From: CAWJMD01 sp963843835
GTDB lineage: Bacteria; Actinomycetota; Actinomycetes; Actinomycetales; CAWJMD01
Assembly: GCA_963843835.1 (NCBI GenBank)
Contig: CAWJMD010000008.1
Coordinates: forward strand, 124,001 to 188,000
Length of the DNA: 64,000 nt
Direction: 5' to 3'
This document shows positions 54,252 to 64,000 of this stretch, piece after piece (the stretch's first letter is position 1; each line of letters opens with the position of its first letter). The notes below the pieces were generated by a model. That model worked only from the letters and a program-made list of their open reading frames with translations. It did not search any database and was not told the origin of the DNA. Both the position numbers and the translations under genes were made by a program.

Positions 54252-55340
54252 TCACCCTCCCTCGGTCGTGCCCCGTTCGTCGCGTTCGTCACGCATCCAC
54301 ACCATTCGCTGGGGGAACGGGATCTCGATCCCCTCCGCGTCGAACGCGGACTTGATGCGGTGGCGCAGCTCGCGGGCGACCTTCCACTGCTCCAGGGGGA
54401 CGGTCTTGACCACCAGCCGCACCACGACCGAGTCGGCCGAGAGCGCCTCGACGCCCCACACCTCGGGGTCCTCCATCACCAGCGGCGCCCACTCGGGGTC
54501 GGCGCGAAGCTCGGTGCCCACCCGGCCGAGGATGTGCTGCACGTGGGCGATGTCCTCGTCGTAGGCGACGCCGACGTCGAGCACGGCCCTGGCCCAGCCC
54601 TGCGACTGGTTGCCGACGCGCTGCACCTGCCCGTTGGGCACGTACCAGACCGTGCCGTCGAGCGACCGGAGCCGTGTGACGCGCAGGCCCACGGACTCGA
54701 CGGACCCCGCGGCCTCCCCGAGGTCGATGACGTCGCCGACGCCGTACTGGTCCTCCACGATCATGAACAGACCTGCAAGGAAGTCCTTGACCAACGACTG
54801 GGAGCCGAAACCCAGTGCCACACCGAGGATCCCGGCGCTCGCCAGGAGGGGGGTGATGTTGAGCCCCAGCTCGGCCAGCACCATGAGGATCACGATGACC
54901 GCGATGACACCGGTGGAGACGCTTCGAAGCACCGTCCCCATCGTGTTGGCTCGCTGCACACGTCGCTCGCTTGCCAGGGGGCTGGCCTCGAGGAAGGCGG
55001 TGTACCTGCTGGCGCGGCGCCGCACGCCGGAACCGACTGGGGCCCACCGGTCCTCGGCGACGATCCGCCCGACGACCTTGGCGATCGTCTTGTGCACCAG
55101 GACCCGCAGGACGAAGCCGACCACGATGATCAGCGCGATCTGCAGGGGGGTGCCCACGAGCAGCTGGGCCCACTCACCGGCGGTGGCGCTTCCGGTCCAG
55201 TCCGAGACCAGGGTGCAGATCCGGGCCCCCTCGTCGCACGCCTGGGAGGCCACCCCCAGCGGGTTCGACTCGATCACGCTCTCGCTCGGGCTCGGCGACG
55301 GGGTCGGTGCGAAGAGCAGCGCGGTGGTGAGGGCCGTCAT
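54252..55340 (-). CDS. Small-conductance mechanosensitive channel (MscS family)
   Basis: 362 residues. Periplasmic N-terminus, TM helices around residues 65-90 and 140-160, then the pore helix ASAGILGVALGFGSQSLVKDFLAGLFMI, the MscS hallmark with its Gly/Ala packing, and the cytoplasmic beta and alpha/beta vestibule (EDQYGVGDVIDLG...YVPNGQVQRVGNQSQGW). Relieves hypo-osmotic pressure. Its ATG overlaps the stop of the oligopeptidase gene (ATGA), so it is translated from the same transcript. Confidence 0.93.
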   Translation of the reverse strand: MTALTTALLFAPTPSPSPSESVIESNPLGVASQACDEGARICTLVSDWTGSATAGEWAQLLVGTPLQIALIIVVGFVLRVLVHKTIAKVVGRIVAEDRWAPVGSGVRRRASRYTAFLEASPLASERRVQRANTMGTVLRSVSTGVIAVIVILMVLAELGLNITPLLASAGILGVALGFGSQSLVKDFLAGLFMIVEDQYGVGDVIDLGEAAGSVESVGLRVTRLRSLDGTVWYVPNGQVQRVGNQSQGWARAVLDVGVAYDEDIAHVQHILGRVGTELRADPEWAPLVMEDPEVWGVEALSADSVVVRLVVKTVPLEQWKVARELRHRIKSAFDAEGIEIPFPQRMVWMRDERDERGTTEGG

Positions 55341-57529
55341 GACGAGTCCTCCAGTCCGGTGTGGTGGGCGGCGAAGGCGAGGGTGTCGGCGGTGAGGTCG
55401 ACGGACCGGGACACCGCCCGTGCCCCGTGCCCGACGTCCGCCTCACGCCGGAGGAGGATCGGGCGGGTGTCGATCCCGCCCGTCGTGGCGTGCTGCAGCG
55501 CGGCTGCCAGCTTGCGTGCGTGCAGCGGGTCGACGCGGCTGTCGCGGTCGAAGACCGTGAACAGCGTGGCCGGGTACTGCGTGCCCCCGGTCACGCGGTG
55601 GTACGGGGAGTACGACAGCAGCCAGCCCAGCTGCTCCGCGTCGTCGGCGTCGCCGTACTCACCCGTCCACGACACCCCCAGGCCGTGCCGCTGGTAGCGC
55701 ACCATGTCGAGCAGCGGCGCCGAGCAGACGACGGCCGCCATCAGGTCGGGACGCTGGGTCAGCGCCGCACCGACGAGCAGGCCACCGTTCGACCCGCCCG
55801 AGACCGCCAGCCGGTCTGACGTGGTCCATCCGCCCCCCACCAGCGCCTCGGCGGCCGAGTGGAAGTCGTCGAACACGTTCTGCTTCGTGGCGAGCATGCC
55901 CGCGCGGTGCCAGGCCTCACCCTCCTCGCCGCCGCCGCGCAGGTTCGCCACCGCGTAGACACCGCCCGCCTCCACCCACGCCAGCAGCCCGGCCGAGAAG
56001 CCGGGGGTGAGGGAGATGCCGAAGCCTCCGTACCCGTAGAGGATCGTCGGGGCGGGGGCCGAGGGCCGTCCCTCGTCGTCGAGGGCGTCGGCCCTCGCGA
56101 CCACGAACATCCGCACGGTCGTCCCGTCGGCGCTCGTGACCTCGACCTGCCGCACCACGGCGGCCGGGACCTCGACGACACCTGGCGGGCTGGCCCACAG
56201 CGTCACCGCGGCGTCGGCACCGTCACGTGCCTCGACCGTCGCGTCGTAGCGGTAGACCTGCGGCACGGTGGTGTGGTCCGTGTACGTGAACCACACCTCG
56301 TGCCCGCCCTCGGGGCGCCCGACCAGCCCGCCCAGGGTGCCGAGCCCCGGCAGCGCCAGGCGGCCCACCTGGGCGCCCTCCACGAGGTCGTGCTCGGTGA
56401 CCGACGAGACGGCGTGCTCCGTCCACGCCACGAGCAGCCGTGGTGCCGACCCCATGGCGGGCCCGTCGAGCACGACGTAGTCCTCGAGCACGGCGTCGTC
56501 GCGCTCCGGGACCAGGTCGCGCCAGTGCTCCGAGGTCGGCGTGGTCGGGTCGGCGACGGCGAGCCGGCCGCGGGGGGCGTCCAGGTCGGTCGCCAGGTAG
56601 AGGCGCCCGTCGCGCCCCACGTGGGCGCCGGTGCGGGCGTCGAGCCCGACCGCCACCTCGACCAGGTGGGGGGAGGCCGGGTCCGCCCCGGCGAGGTCCG
56701 CTAACCACACGTCGTTGCGGGGGTCCGTGCCTTCAGCCGCGCTGATGACCAGCCACCGGCCGTCCCACGAGACCGACGCCCCGTAGTAGGAGGTGATCGG
56801 CCGGCCCTCGCCGAAGACCTCGACGTCGGTGTCCGGGTCGGAGCCGACGCGGTGGAGGTAGACCCGCCGGTGGTACTGGGTCTCGTCGGCAGGCACGAGG
56901 TCGGCTGCCAGCCGGCGCACGTAGTAGAAGGCCTCGCCGCCGACCAGCCACCCGACGGGGGAGTAGCGGGCGCGGTCCACCGGGCCGTCGACGACCTCGC
57001 CCGTCGCGACGTCGAGCACGCGCAGCACCGACTCCTCGCTGCCGCCCTCCGAGAGCTGGTAGGCGAGCAGGTGGCCCTCCTTGGAGGGCTGCCAGGAGTC
57101 GAGCGTCGTGGCGCCGGAGGGGTCGAGGGCCATCGGGTCGACGAGCACGCGCTCGACGACCCCGGCGTCCTCACCCGGTCCGGTGGGTTCGGCGACCAGC
57201 AGCTGCGCGTGCTCCTGCTCGGCCGTCCGCCGCACGAAGAAGCGACGTTCCCCCCGCCACACCGGCGGCCCGACGACGCCGGCGCCGAGCAGCGCCCGCA
57301 CGCGCGCGGCGAAGTGCTCCCGTGCGGTCCACGTGGCCCGCTGCGCCTCGAGAAGGGCGTCCTGCGCCTCGGACCACTCGACGGTGCGGGGGTCGGACGG
57401 GTCCTCGAGCCACCGGTAGGGGTCGGCCACCCGGGACACCGGGGCACCGGCTGGAAGGTCCTCGACGAGGTCCAGGCGCTCGGCCTGCGGGTACTGGGCG
57501 ACAGGGGGACTTGGGGCGAGGTCGGTCAC
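55337..57529 (-). CDS. Prolyl oligopeptidase family serine peptidase
   Basis: 730 residues. A seven-bladed beta-propeller (residues about 70-440) gates a C-terminal alpha/beta-hydrolase domain with YGYGGFGISLTPGFSA, the nucleophile Ser in SGGSNGGLLVGA, Asp in DSRVDPLHARK and His in DVGHGA. Cuts short peptides after proline; cytosolic. GTG 57529 is supported by TAGGGT eight bases upstream. It is transcribed with the mscS gene downstream and lies divergent from malQ. Confidence 0.93.
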   Translation of the reverse strand: MTDLAPSPPVAQYPQAERLDLVEDLPAGAPVSRVADPYRWLEDPSDPRTVEWSEAQDALLEAQRATWTAREHFAARVRALLGAGVVGPPVWRGERRFFVRRTAEQEHAQLLVAEPTGPGEDAGVVERVLVDPMALDPSGATTLDSWQPSKEGHLLAYQLSEGGSEESVLRVLDVATGEVVDGPVDRARYSPVGWLVGGEAFYYVRRLAADLVPADETQYHRRVYLHRVGSDPDTDVEVFGEGRPITSYYGASVSWDGRWLVISAAEGTDPRNDVWLADLAGADPASPHLVEVAVGLDARTGAHVGRDGRLYLATDLDAPRGRLAVADPTTPTSEHWRDLVPERDDAVLEDYVVLDGPAMGSAPRLLVAWTEHAVSSVTEHDLVEGAQVGRLALPGLGTLGGLVGRPEGGHEVWFTYTDHTTVPQVYRYDATVEARDGADAAVTLWASPPGVVEVPAAVVRQVEVTSADGTTVRMFVVARADALDDEGRPSAPAPTILYGYGGFGISLTPGFSAGLLAWVEAGGVYAVANLRGGGEEGEAWHRAGMLATKQNVFDDFHSAAEALVGGGWTTSDRLAVSGGSNGGLLVGAALTQRPDLMAAVVCSAPLLDMVRYQRHGLGVSWTGEYGDADDAEQLGWLLSYSPYHRVTGGTQYPATLFTVFDRDSRVDPLHARKLAAALQHATTGGIDTRPILLRREADVGHGARAVSRSVDLTADTLAFAAHHTGLEDSS

Positions 57530-57537
57530 GGACGTCA

Positions 57538-57543
57538 ACCCTA
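57538..57543 (-). promoter_or_regulatory. -10 element of the oligopeptidase gene (leaderless)
   Basis: Minus-strand TAGGGT, eight bases, then GTG at 57529. Confidence 0.5.
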
Positions 57544-57628
57544 GGGGCGGTGCGGCGCCGGGACCGGAGGTGCCCCGTCTGGCAGGATCGCCACCGTCCG
57601 ACCGCACCCGTCACCCGGAGCAGACTCT

Positions 57629-59797
57629 GTGAGCGATCTCAGCGACTGGAGCGCCGCCAGCGCCGCCTCCGGCCGGTCCGTCCCGTCCAGCCCTCACCTG
57701 GTCGAGCTGGCCCAGCGCTACGGCGTGGCGACCGAGTACTGGGACTGGCAGGGCAACCACGTCCAGGTGTCCACCCACACCGTCGTCGCGGTGCTGGCCG
57801 CCCTCGGCGTGCCTGCGGGCACGGACGACGAGATCGAGGACGCGCTGGCGGCGGCCGATCTGGCCCCGTGGCGCGAGACGCTGCCGCCGGTGCTGGTGAC
57901 CCGGCAGGACCGCGAGCTCACCTTCCCCGTCCACGTCCCGGACGGTCAGCCCGTGAGCACCTGGGTCGACCTGGAGAACGGCGGCCGGATGGCGCTGAGC
58001 CAGGTCGACCGCTACGTGCCGCCGCGCGTGGTCGACGGTGCCCAGGTCGGTGAGGCGACCTTCGCCGTCCCGGCGGACCTGCCCCTGGGCTGGCACCGTC
58101 TGAGCGCCCACGTGCCGGCCGGAGTGGTGTCGTGCCCCCTCGTCGTGACCCCGTCGCGTCTGGAGCTGCCGGAGGTTCTGACCGGACGTCAGCGGTGGGG
58201 CTTCATGACCCAGCTCTACTCGGTCCGTTCCAGCCAGTCGTGGGGGATCGGCGACCTCGCGGACCTCGCGGAGCTCGCCGCGTGGAGCGGCCGCGACCTC
58301 GGTGCCGACTTCGTGCTGGTGAACCCGCTGCACGCCGCCGAACCGGTGGGACGGATGGAGCCCTCGCCGTACCTGCCGACGACGCGTCGCTTCGTCAACC
58401 CGCTCTACATCCGCGTCGAGGACGTCCGCGAGACGGCCTACCTCGCCAGCACCGACCGTGCCCTGATCGAGTGGCAGGCCGAGGCGCTCCGCGCAGGCAA
58501 CGCCGTCGACGACGAGCTCGACCGTGACGCTGTCTGGGCCGCCAAGAACGAGGCGCTGACGACCGTGTTCGCCCATCCGCGCACACCGGCTCGCGACGCG
58601 GAGTTCGCCGCCTTCTGCGAGCGGGAGGGCGGCGGCCTCGTCGGCTTCGCCACGTGGTGCGCGATCGCCGAGCACCTGGGGCTCCCCGCGGCCCGCTGGC
58701 CCGTCGAGGTTCGCGAGCACGACCCTGCCGAGATGGCGCGGCTCGGTCACCTCCTCGCCGACCGCATCACCTACTACCAGTGGCTGCAGTGGGTCGCAGA
58801 CGATCAGCTGGCGGCGGCCCAGCGCACCGCGAAGAGTTCGGGGATGGGGGCCGGGATCGTCCACGACCTGGCCGTCGGCGTCCACCCCGACGGGGCCGAC
58901 ACGTGGGTGCTGGGCCCGGCACTCGCGCGTGGGGTCACCGTGGGTGCGCCACCGGACGCCTTCAACCAGGTCGGCCAGAACTGGAGCCAGCCGCCGTGGC
59001 GGCCCGACACGCTCGCCGCGGGGGCGTACGCGCCCTACCGCGACATGCTGCGGACCGTGCTCCGGCACGCGGGCGGCCTGCGCGTCGACCACGTGATGGG
59101 GCTCTTCAGGCTCTGGTGGATCCCGGAGGGCGCCGATCCCTCCGACGGCACTTACGTCCGCTACGACCACGAGGCGCTGGTCGGCATCCTCTGCCTCGAG
59201 GCGCATCGTTCGGGTGCCTTCGTCGTCGGTGAGGACCTCGGCGTCGTCGAGCCCTGGGTGCGCGAGAACCTCAGCGAGCGAGGCGTTCTCGGGACGTCCA
59301 TCCTGTGGTTCGAGAAGGACGAGAACGGCACCCCGCTCGAGCCGGAGAAGTGGCGTGAGCTCTGCCTCGCGACCGTCACCACCCACGACCTGCCTCCGAC
59401 CGCCGGCTACCTGGCCGGGGAGCACGTCGACCTGCGCCGACGTCTCGGGCTTCTGACCCGCCCGGTGGAGGAGGAGACGGCCGTCGACGAGGCCGACCGC
59501 GCGGCCGTCCTCGACCTCGTGCGGTCACGCTCCCTGCTGCCGGACGACCCCACGGAGCGTCAGGTCGTGGAGGCGCTCCACAAGCTGCTGACACGTACTC
59601 CGTCGTGCCTGCTCGGGGTGTCCCTCAGCGACGCCGTCGGGGACCGCCGCGCGCAGAACCAGCCAGGGACCAGCACCGAGTACCCCAACTGGAAGCTCCC
59701 GCTCGCCGACGGGTCGGGCTCCCCTGTGCTGCTCGAGGACCTCATCACCCGCCCACGCGCGCTGAACCTGGCGCAGGCGGTCTCCCGCCTGCGCTGA
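57629..59797 (+). CDS. malQ: 4-alpha-glucanotransferase (amylomaltase, GH77)
   Basis: 722 residues with the long N-terminal extension typical of actinobacterial MalQ. Barrel motifs: GFMTQLYSVRSSQSWGIGDLADL, the nucleophile Asp in GLRVDHVMGLFRLWWIP, acid/base Glu in VVGEDLGVVEPWVRE, and Asp in VTTHDLPPTAGY. Disproportionates maltodextrins, complementing the alpha-glucosidase and amylosucrase-type genes nearby. GTG 57629 is the first start; the divergent oligopeptidase promoter is 85 bp away. Confidence 0.95.
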   Translation: MSDLSDWSAASAASGRSVPSSPHLVELAQRYGVATEYWDWQGNHVQVSTHTVVAVLAALGVPAGTDDEIEDALAAADLAPWRETLPPVLVTRQDRELTFPVHVPDGQPVSTWVDLENGGRMALSQVDRYVPPRVVDGAQVGEATFAVPADLPLGWHRLSAHVPAGVVSCPLVVTPSRLELPEVLTGRQRWGFMTQLYSVRSSQSWGIGDLADLAELAAWSGRDLGADFVLVNPLHAAEPVGRMEPSPYLPTTRRFVNPLYIRVEDVRETAYLASTDRALIEWQAEALRAGNAVDDELDRDAVWAAKNEALTTVFAHPRTPARDAEFAAFCEREGGGLVGFATWCAIAEHLGLPAARWPVEVREHDPAEMARLGHLLADRITYYQWLQWVADDQLAAAQRTAKSSGMGAGIVHDLAVGVHPDGADTWVLGPALARGVTVGAPPDAFNQVGQNWSQPPWRPDTLAAGAYAPYRDMLRTVLRHAGGLRVDHVMGLFRLWWIPEGADPSDGTYVRYDHEALVGILCLEAHRSGAFVVGEDLGVVEPWVRENLSERGVLGTSILWFEKDENGTPLEPEKWRELCLATVTTHDLPPTAGYLAGEHVDLRRRLGLLTRPVEEETAVDEADRAAVLDLVRSRSLLPDDPTERQVVEALHKLLTRTPSCLLGVSLSDAVGDRRAQNQPGTSTEYPNWKLPLADGSGSPVLLEDLITRPRALNLAQAVSRLR

Positions 59798-59809
59798 TCG
59801 GTTGCCGCG

Positions 59810-62374
<2,565 letters not shown>

Positions 62375-62540
62375 GTGGTCTCCTCGTCCTGCGCTGGTCG
62401 CGCTCTCGTCGTGTCGGCGCCCTGGCGCCTGCCGCCTCCGTGCCCCGGCGCCCACGGCCGGACGGAGTGTCCGGCGGAATACTCCCACGGCCGAGGGGGC
62501 TGGACCCACCGACAACTCCGACTTCAGGAACGAGGAAGAC

Positions 62541-63155
62541 ATGAGCGACCGGACGAGTGTGGACTTCTGGTTCGACCCGGTGTGCCCGTGGGCGTGGATG
62601 ACGTCGCGGTGGATGCTGGAGGTCGAGAAGGTCCGCGACGTCCGGGTGACCTGGCGCGTGATGAGCCTGTCGGTGCTCAACGAGGGCGCGGACCTGCCCG
62701 ACGACTACCGCAAGATGATGGACCGTGCCTGGTTCCCGGTCCGCGTCGTCACCGCCGCCATGGACGAGCACGGCCAGGACGTCGTGGGGCCGCTGTACAC
62801 GGCCATCGGCCGGCGGATCCACCCCGGCGGGGGCGACGACTACCGCGCCGCCGTGGCCGGCGGCCTCTCCGACGTGGGTCTGCCCGCCGGCCTGATCGAT
62901 GCGGGCGACAGCGACCGCTACGACGAGCAGGTGCGCGCCAGCCACGCCGAGGGCATCGCAAAGGTCGGCCAGGACGTCGGCACACCTGTCATCGCGGTCG
63001 GCGACACGGCCTTCTTCGGCCCGGTCGTCACGCCCGCGCCCAAGGGCGACATGGCGGCCCAGCTCTGGGACGGTGTGCTCGCCGTCGCGGGCGTCCCCGG
63101 CTTCTACGAGCTCAAGCGCTCGCGCGACCGCGGACCGGTCTTCGACCAGGACTGA
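62541..63155 (+). CDS. DsbA-family mycothiol-dependent reductase-like protein (Rv2466c type)
   Basis: 204 residues with a thioredoxin fold and helical insert. WFDPVCPWAW, ITSRW-like MTSRWMLEVEKVRDV, VMSLSVLNEGADLP and GTPVIAVGDTAFFGPV match Rv2466c, a mycothiol-dependent nitroreductase. The active site is C-P-W-A instead of C-P-W-C, so the resolving cysteine is lost and only a monothiol mechanism is possible. ATG 62541 follows a GAGGAAG site. Divergent from pepN. Confidence 0.9.
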   Translation: MSDRTSVDFWFDPVCPWAWMTSRWMLEVEKVRDVRVTWRVMSLSVLNEGADLPDDYRKMMDRAWFPVRVVTAAMDEHGQDVVGPLYTAIGRRIHPGGGDDYRAAVAGGLSDVGLPAGLIDAGDSDRYDEQVRASHAEGIAKVGQDVGTPVIAVGDTAFFGPVVTPAPKGDMAAQLWDGVLAVAGVPGFYELKRSRDRGPVFDQD

Positions 63156-63186
63156 GCCGCCGTCCGCGCGTGCCAGGATGTGCGCC

Positions 63187-63633
63187 ATGCGCGTACACCT
63201 GGGCTGCGACCACGCCGGTTTCGAGCTGGTCCAGCACCTCAAGGAGCACCTGGGCGCCGCCGGGCACGAGGTCGTCGACCACGGCCCGGCGGCGTTCGAC
63301 CCCCTCGACGACTACCCGGCGTTCTGCATCGCCGCGGGCGAGGCCGTCGTCGCGGACCGCGGCAGCCTGGGCATCGTCGTGGGCGGGTCGGGCAACGGCG
63401 AGCAGATCGCCGCGAACAAGGTCGCCGGCGTCCGGGCCGCACTGGCCTGGAACCTCGACACGGCCCGTCTGGCACGCCAGCACAACGACGCCAACGTCGT
63501 CGCCATCGGTGCCCGCCAGCACGCGCAGGTCGACGCGGTGGCGATCGTCGAGGCGTTCCTGGCCGAGGGGTTCTCCGGCGACGAGCGGCACCAACGCAGG
63601 ATCGACCAGGTCTCCGCCTACGAGAGCCGCTAG
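63187..63633 (+). CDS. rpiB: Ribose-5-phosphate isomerase B
   Basis: Interconverts ribose 5-phosphate and ribulose 5-phosphate in the pentose phosphate pathway. 148 residues. CDHAGFELVQHL, GGSGNGEQIAANK (with Glu in place of the enterobacterial catalytic Cys, as in mycobacterial RpiB), WNLDTARLARQHNDANVVAIGAR and a short C-terminal tail. ATG 63187 has CAGGAT seven bases upstream. Its stop overlaps that of the convergent acetyltransferase gene through the palindrome CTAG. Confidence 0.95.
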   Translation: MRVHLGCDHAGFELVQHLKEHLGAAGHEVVDHGPAAFDPLDDYPAFCIAAGEAVVADRGSLGIVVGGSGNGEQIAANKVAGVRAALAWNLDTARLARQHNDANVVAIGARQHAQVDAVAIVEAFLAEGFSGDERHQRRIDQVSAYESR

Positions 63634-64000
63634 AACCCGCTGCCGTTGAACGGTGCGACGTGCCAGGCCAGGGCACGGGACGCCCGGTCCAGCGCCGCGG
63701 CGTCGTCTGCCTGGACCAGGCCCGAGCCAGCCAGCGCCGAGAGCGTGCGGCCACCCAGGTAGGCGGCTCCCAGGCTCCTCTCGCTGAGCCTGAGGTGGGG
63801 CGTGGCCCTCGTCCGGGTGCAGACCGCTCCCTCGGGGCCACCCTCCAGGTGCCACTGTCCGGCGTTGTCGGGGCACATGTCGTCCGTCACCTCGAGCACG
63901 ACGTCGACGTCGGTGGTGTACCGACGGGCCTCGAGCGCCGCGGGCAGGTCGACCACACGCACCCACAGCCCGTCGGTCAGGTGGACCTTCGCCGCCCGGA
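63630..64000 (-). CDS. Eis-like GNAT acetyltransferase (5' end outside the window)
   Basis: Only the C-terminal 123 or so residues are visible. LWVRVVDLPAALEARRY, VVLEVTDDMCPDNAGQWHL, LSERSLGAAYLGGRTLSALAGSGLV and the terminal HVAPFNGSGF are characteristic of the C-terminal sterol-carrier-like domain of Eis-family multi-acetylating GNAT enzymes; the terminal carboxylate serves as a catalytic base in this family. The stop codon is shared in CTAG with rpiB. Confidence 0.85.
   Translation of the reverse strand, partial: RAAKVHLTDGLWVRVVDLPAALEARRYTTDVDVVLEVTDDMCPDNAGQWHLEGGPEGAVCTRTRATPHLRLSERSLGAAYLGGRTLSALAGSGLVQADDAAALDRASRALAWHVAPFNGSGF

Overview
This is a gene-dense, very GC-rich stretch of an actinobacterial chromosome. 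The evidence is widespread GTG starts, ATGA/GTGA stop-start overlaps, a ClpS-DUF2017-MurI-MBL-RNase PH-RdgB block, an Rv2466c-like (mycothiol-linked) DsbA protein, DUF3618 and Orn. The mix suggests Propionibacteriales (Nocardioidaceae-like), but that assignment is inference. No CRISPR array, phage, rRNA or intact insertion sequence is visible. Four tRNA genes (Leu-TAG, Lys-CTT, His-GTG, Arg-TCT), all on the minus strand, are scattered between operons.

Layout. 1-6 kb: partial nicotinate phosphoribosyltransferase, clpS, DUF2017, murI, a metallo-hydrolase, a PEP-mutase-family enzyme, rph and rdgB. 6-8.3 kb: a membrane-anchored sulfite-oxidase-like molybdoenzyme and a fasciclin lipoprotein. 8.5-12.5 kb: bcp, a CbiM(PDGLE)-CbiQ-CbiO metal ECF transporter behind a Nur-box-like palindrome, DUF3618 and an orphan groES. 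12.5-19.2 kb: a P450, small secreted or acidic proteins of unknown role, and a glycosyltransferase pair, one member carrying a HEAT-repeat N-terminus. 19.4-28 kb: orn, prsW, then an alpha-glucoside locus (LacI regulator, binding protein, two permeases, alpha-glucosidase). 28-36 kb: a 5'-3' exonuclease, a polyol-type dehydrogenase, two coupled membrane GTPases, a second-type SSB and ettA. 36-41.5 kb: tesB and tetR divergent from an acyl-CoA dehydrogenase/SDR/quinone reductase/SDR operon. 41.5-48.4 kb: hrpA, a decayed DUF222-HNH (REP13E12-type) element, a thioesterase and an LLM oxidoreductase. 48.5-60 kb: a second alpha-glucosidase, a truncated globin, an amylosucrase-type enzyme, an NAD-binding DUF2867 protein, MscS, prolyl oligopeptidase and malQ. 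59.8-64 kb: pepN, the DsbA-family protein, rpiB and the end of an Eis-like acetyltransferase.

How it works together. Two alpha-glucosidases, an amylosucrase-type GH13, a GH77 and an ABC importer with LacI control point to uptake and turnover of sucrose/maltose-type alpha-glucosides and glycogen. The 36-41.5 kb block looks like a TetR-controlled acyl-CoA catabolic regulon.

Two patterns run through the window. First, most transcription-unit starts carry a TANNNT -10 element ending only 6-9 nt before the start codon, the signature of leaderless mRNAs; I used it to choose starts. Second, apparent frameshifts are concentrated between about 16.5 and 24 kb and are almost all +1 in or beside homopolymers. 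This looks like poor base calling rather than gene decay, so genes there are annotated across the shifts.
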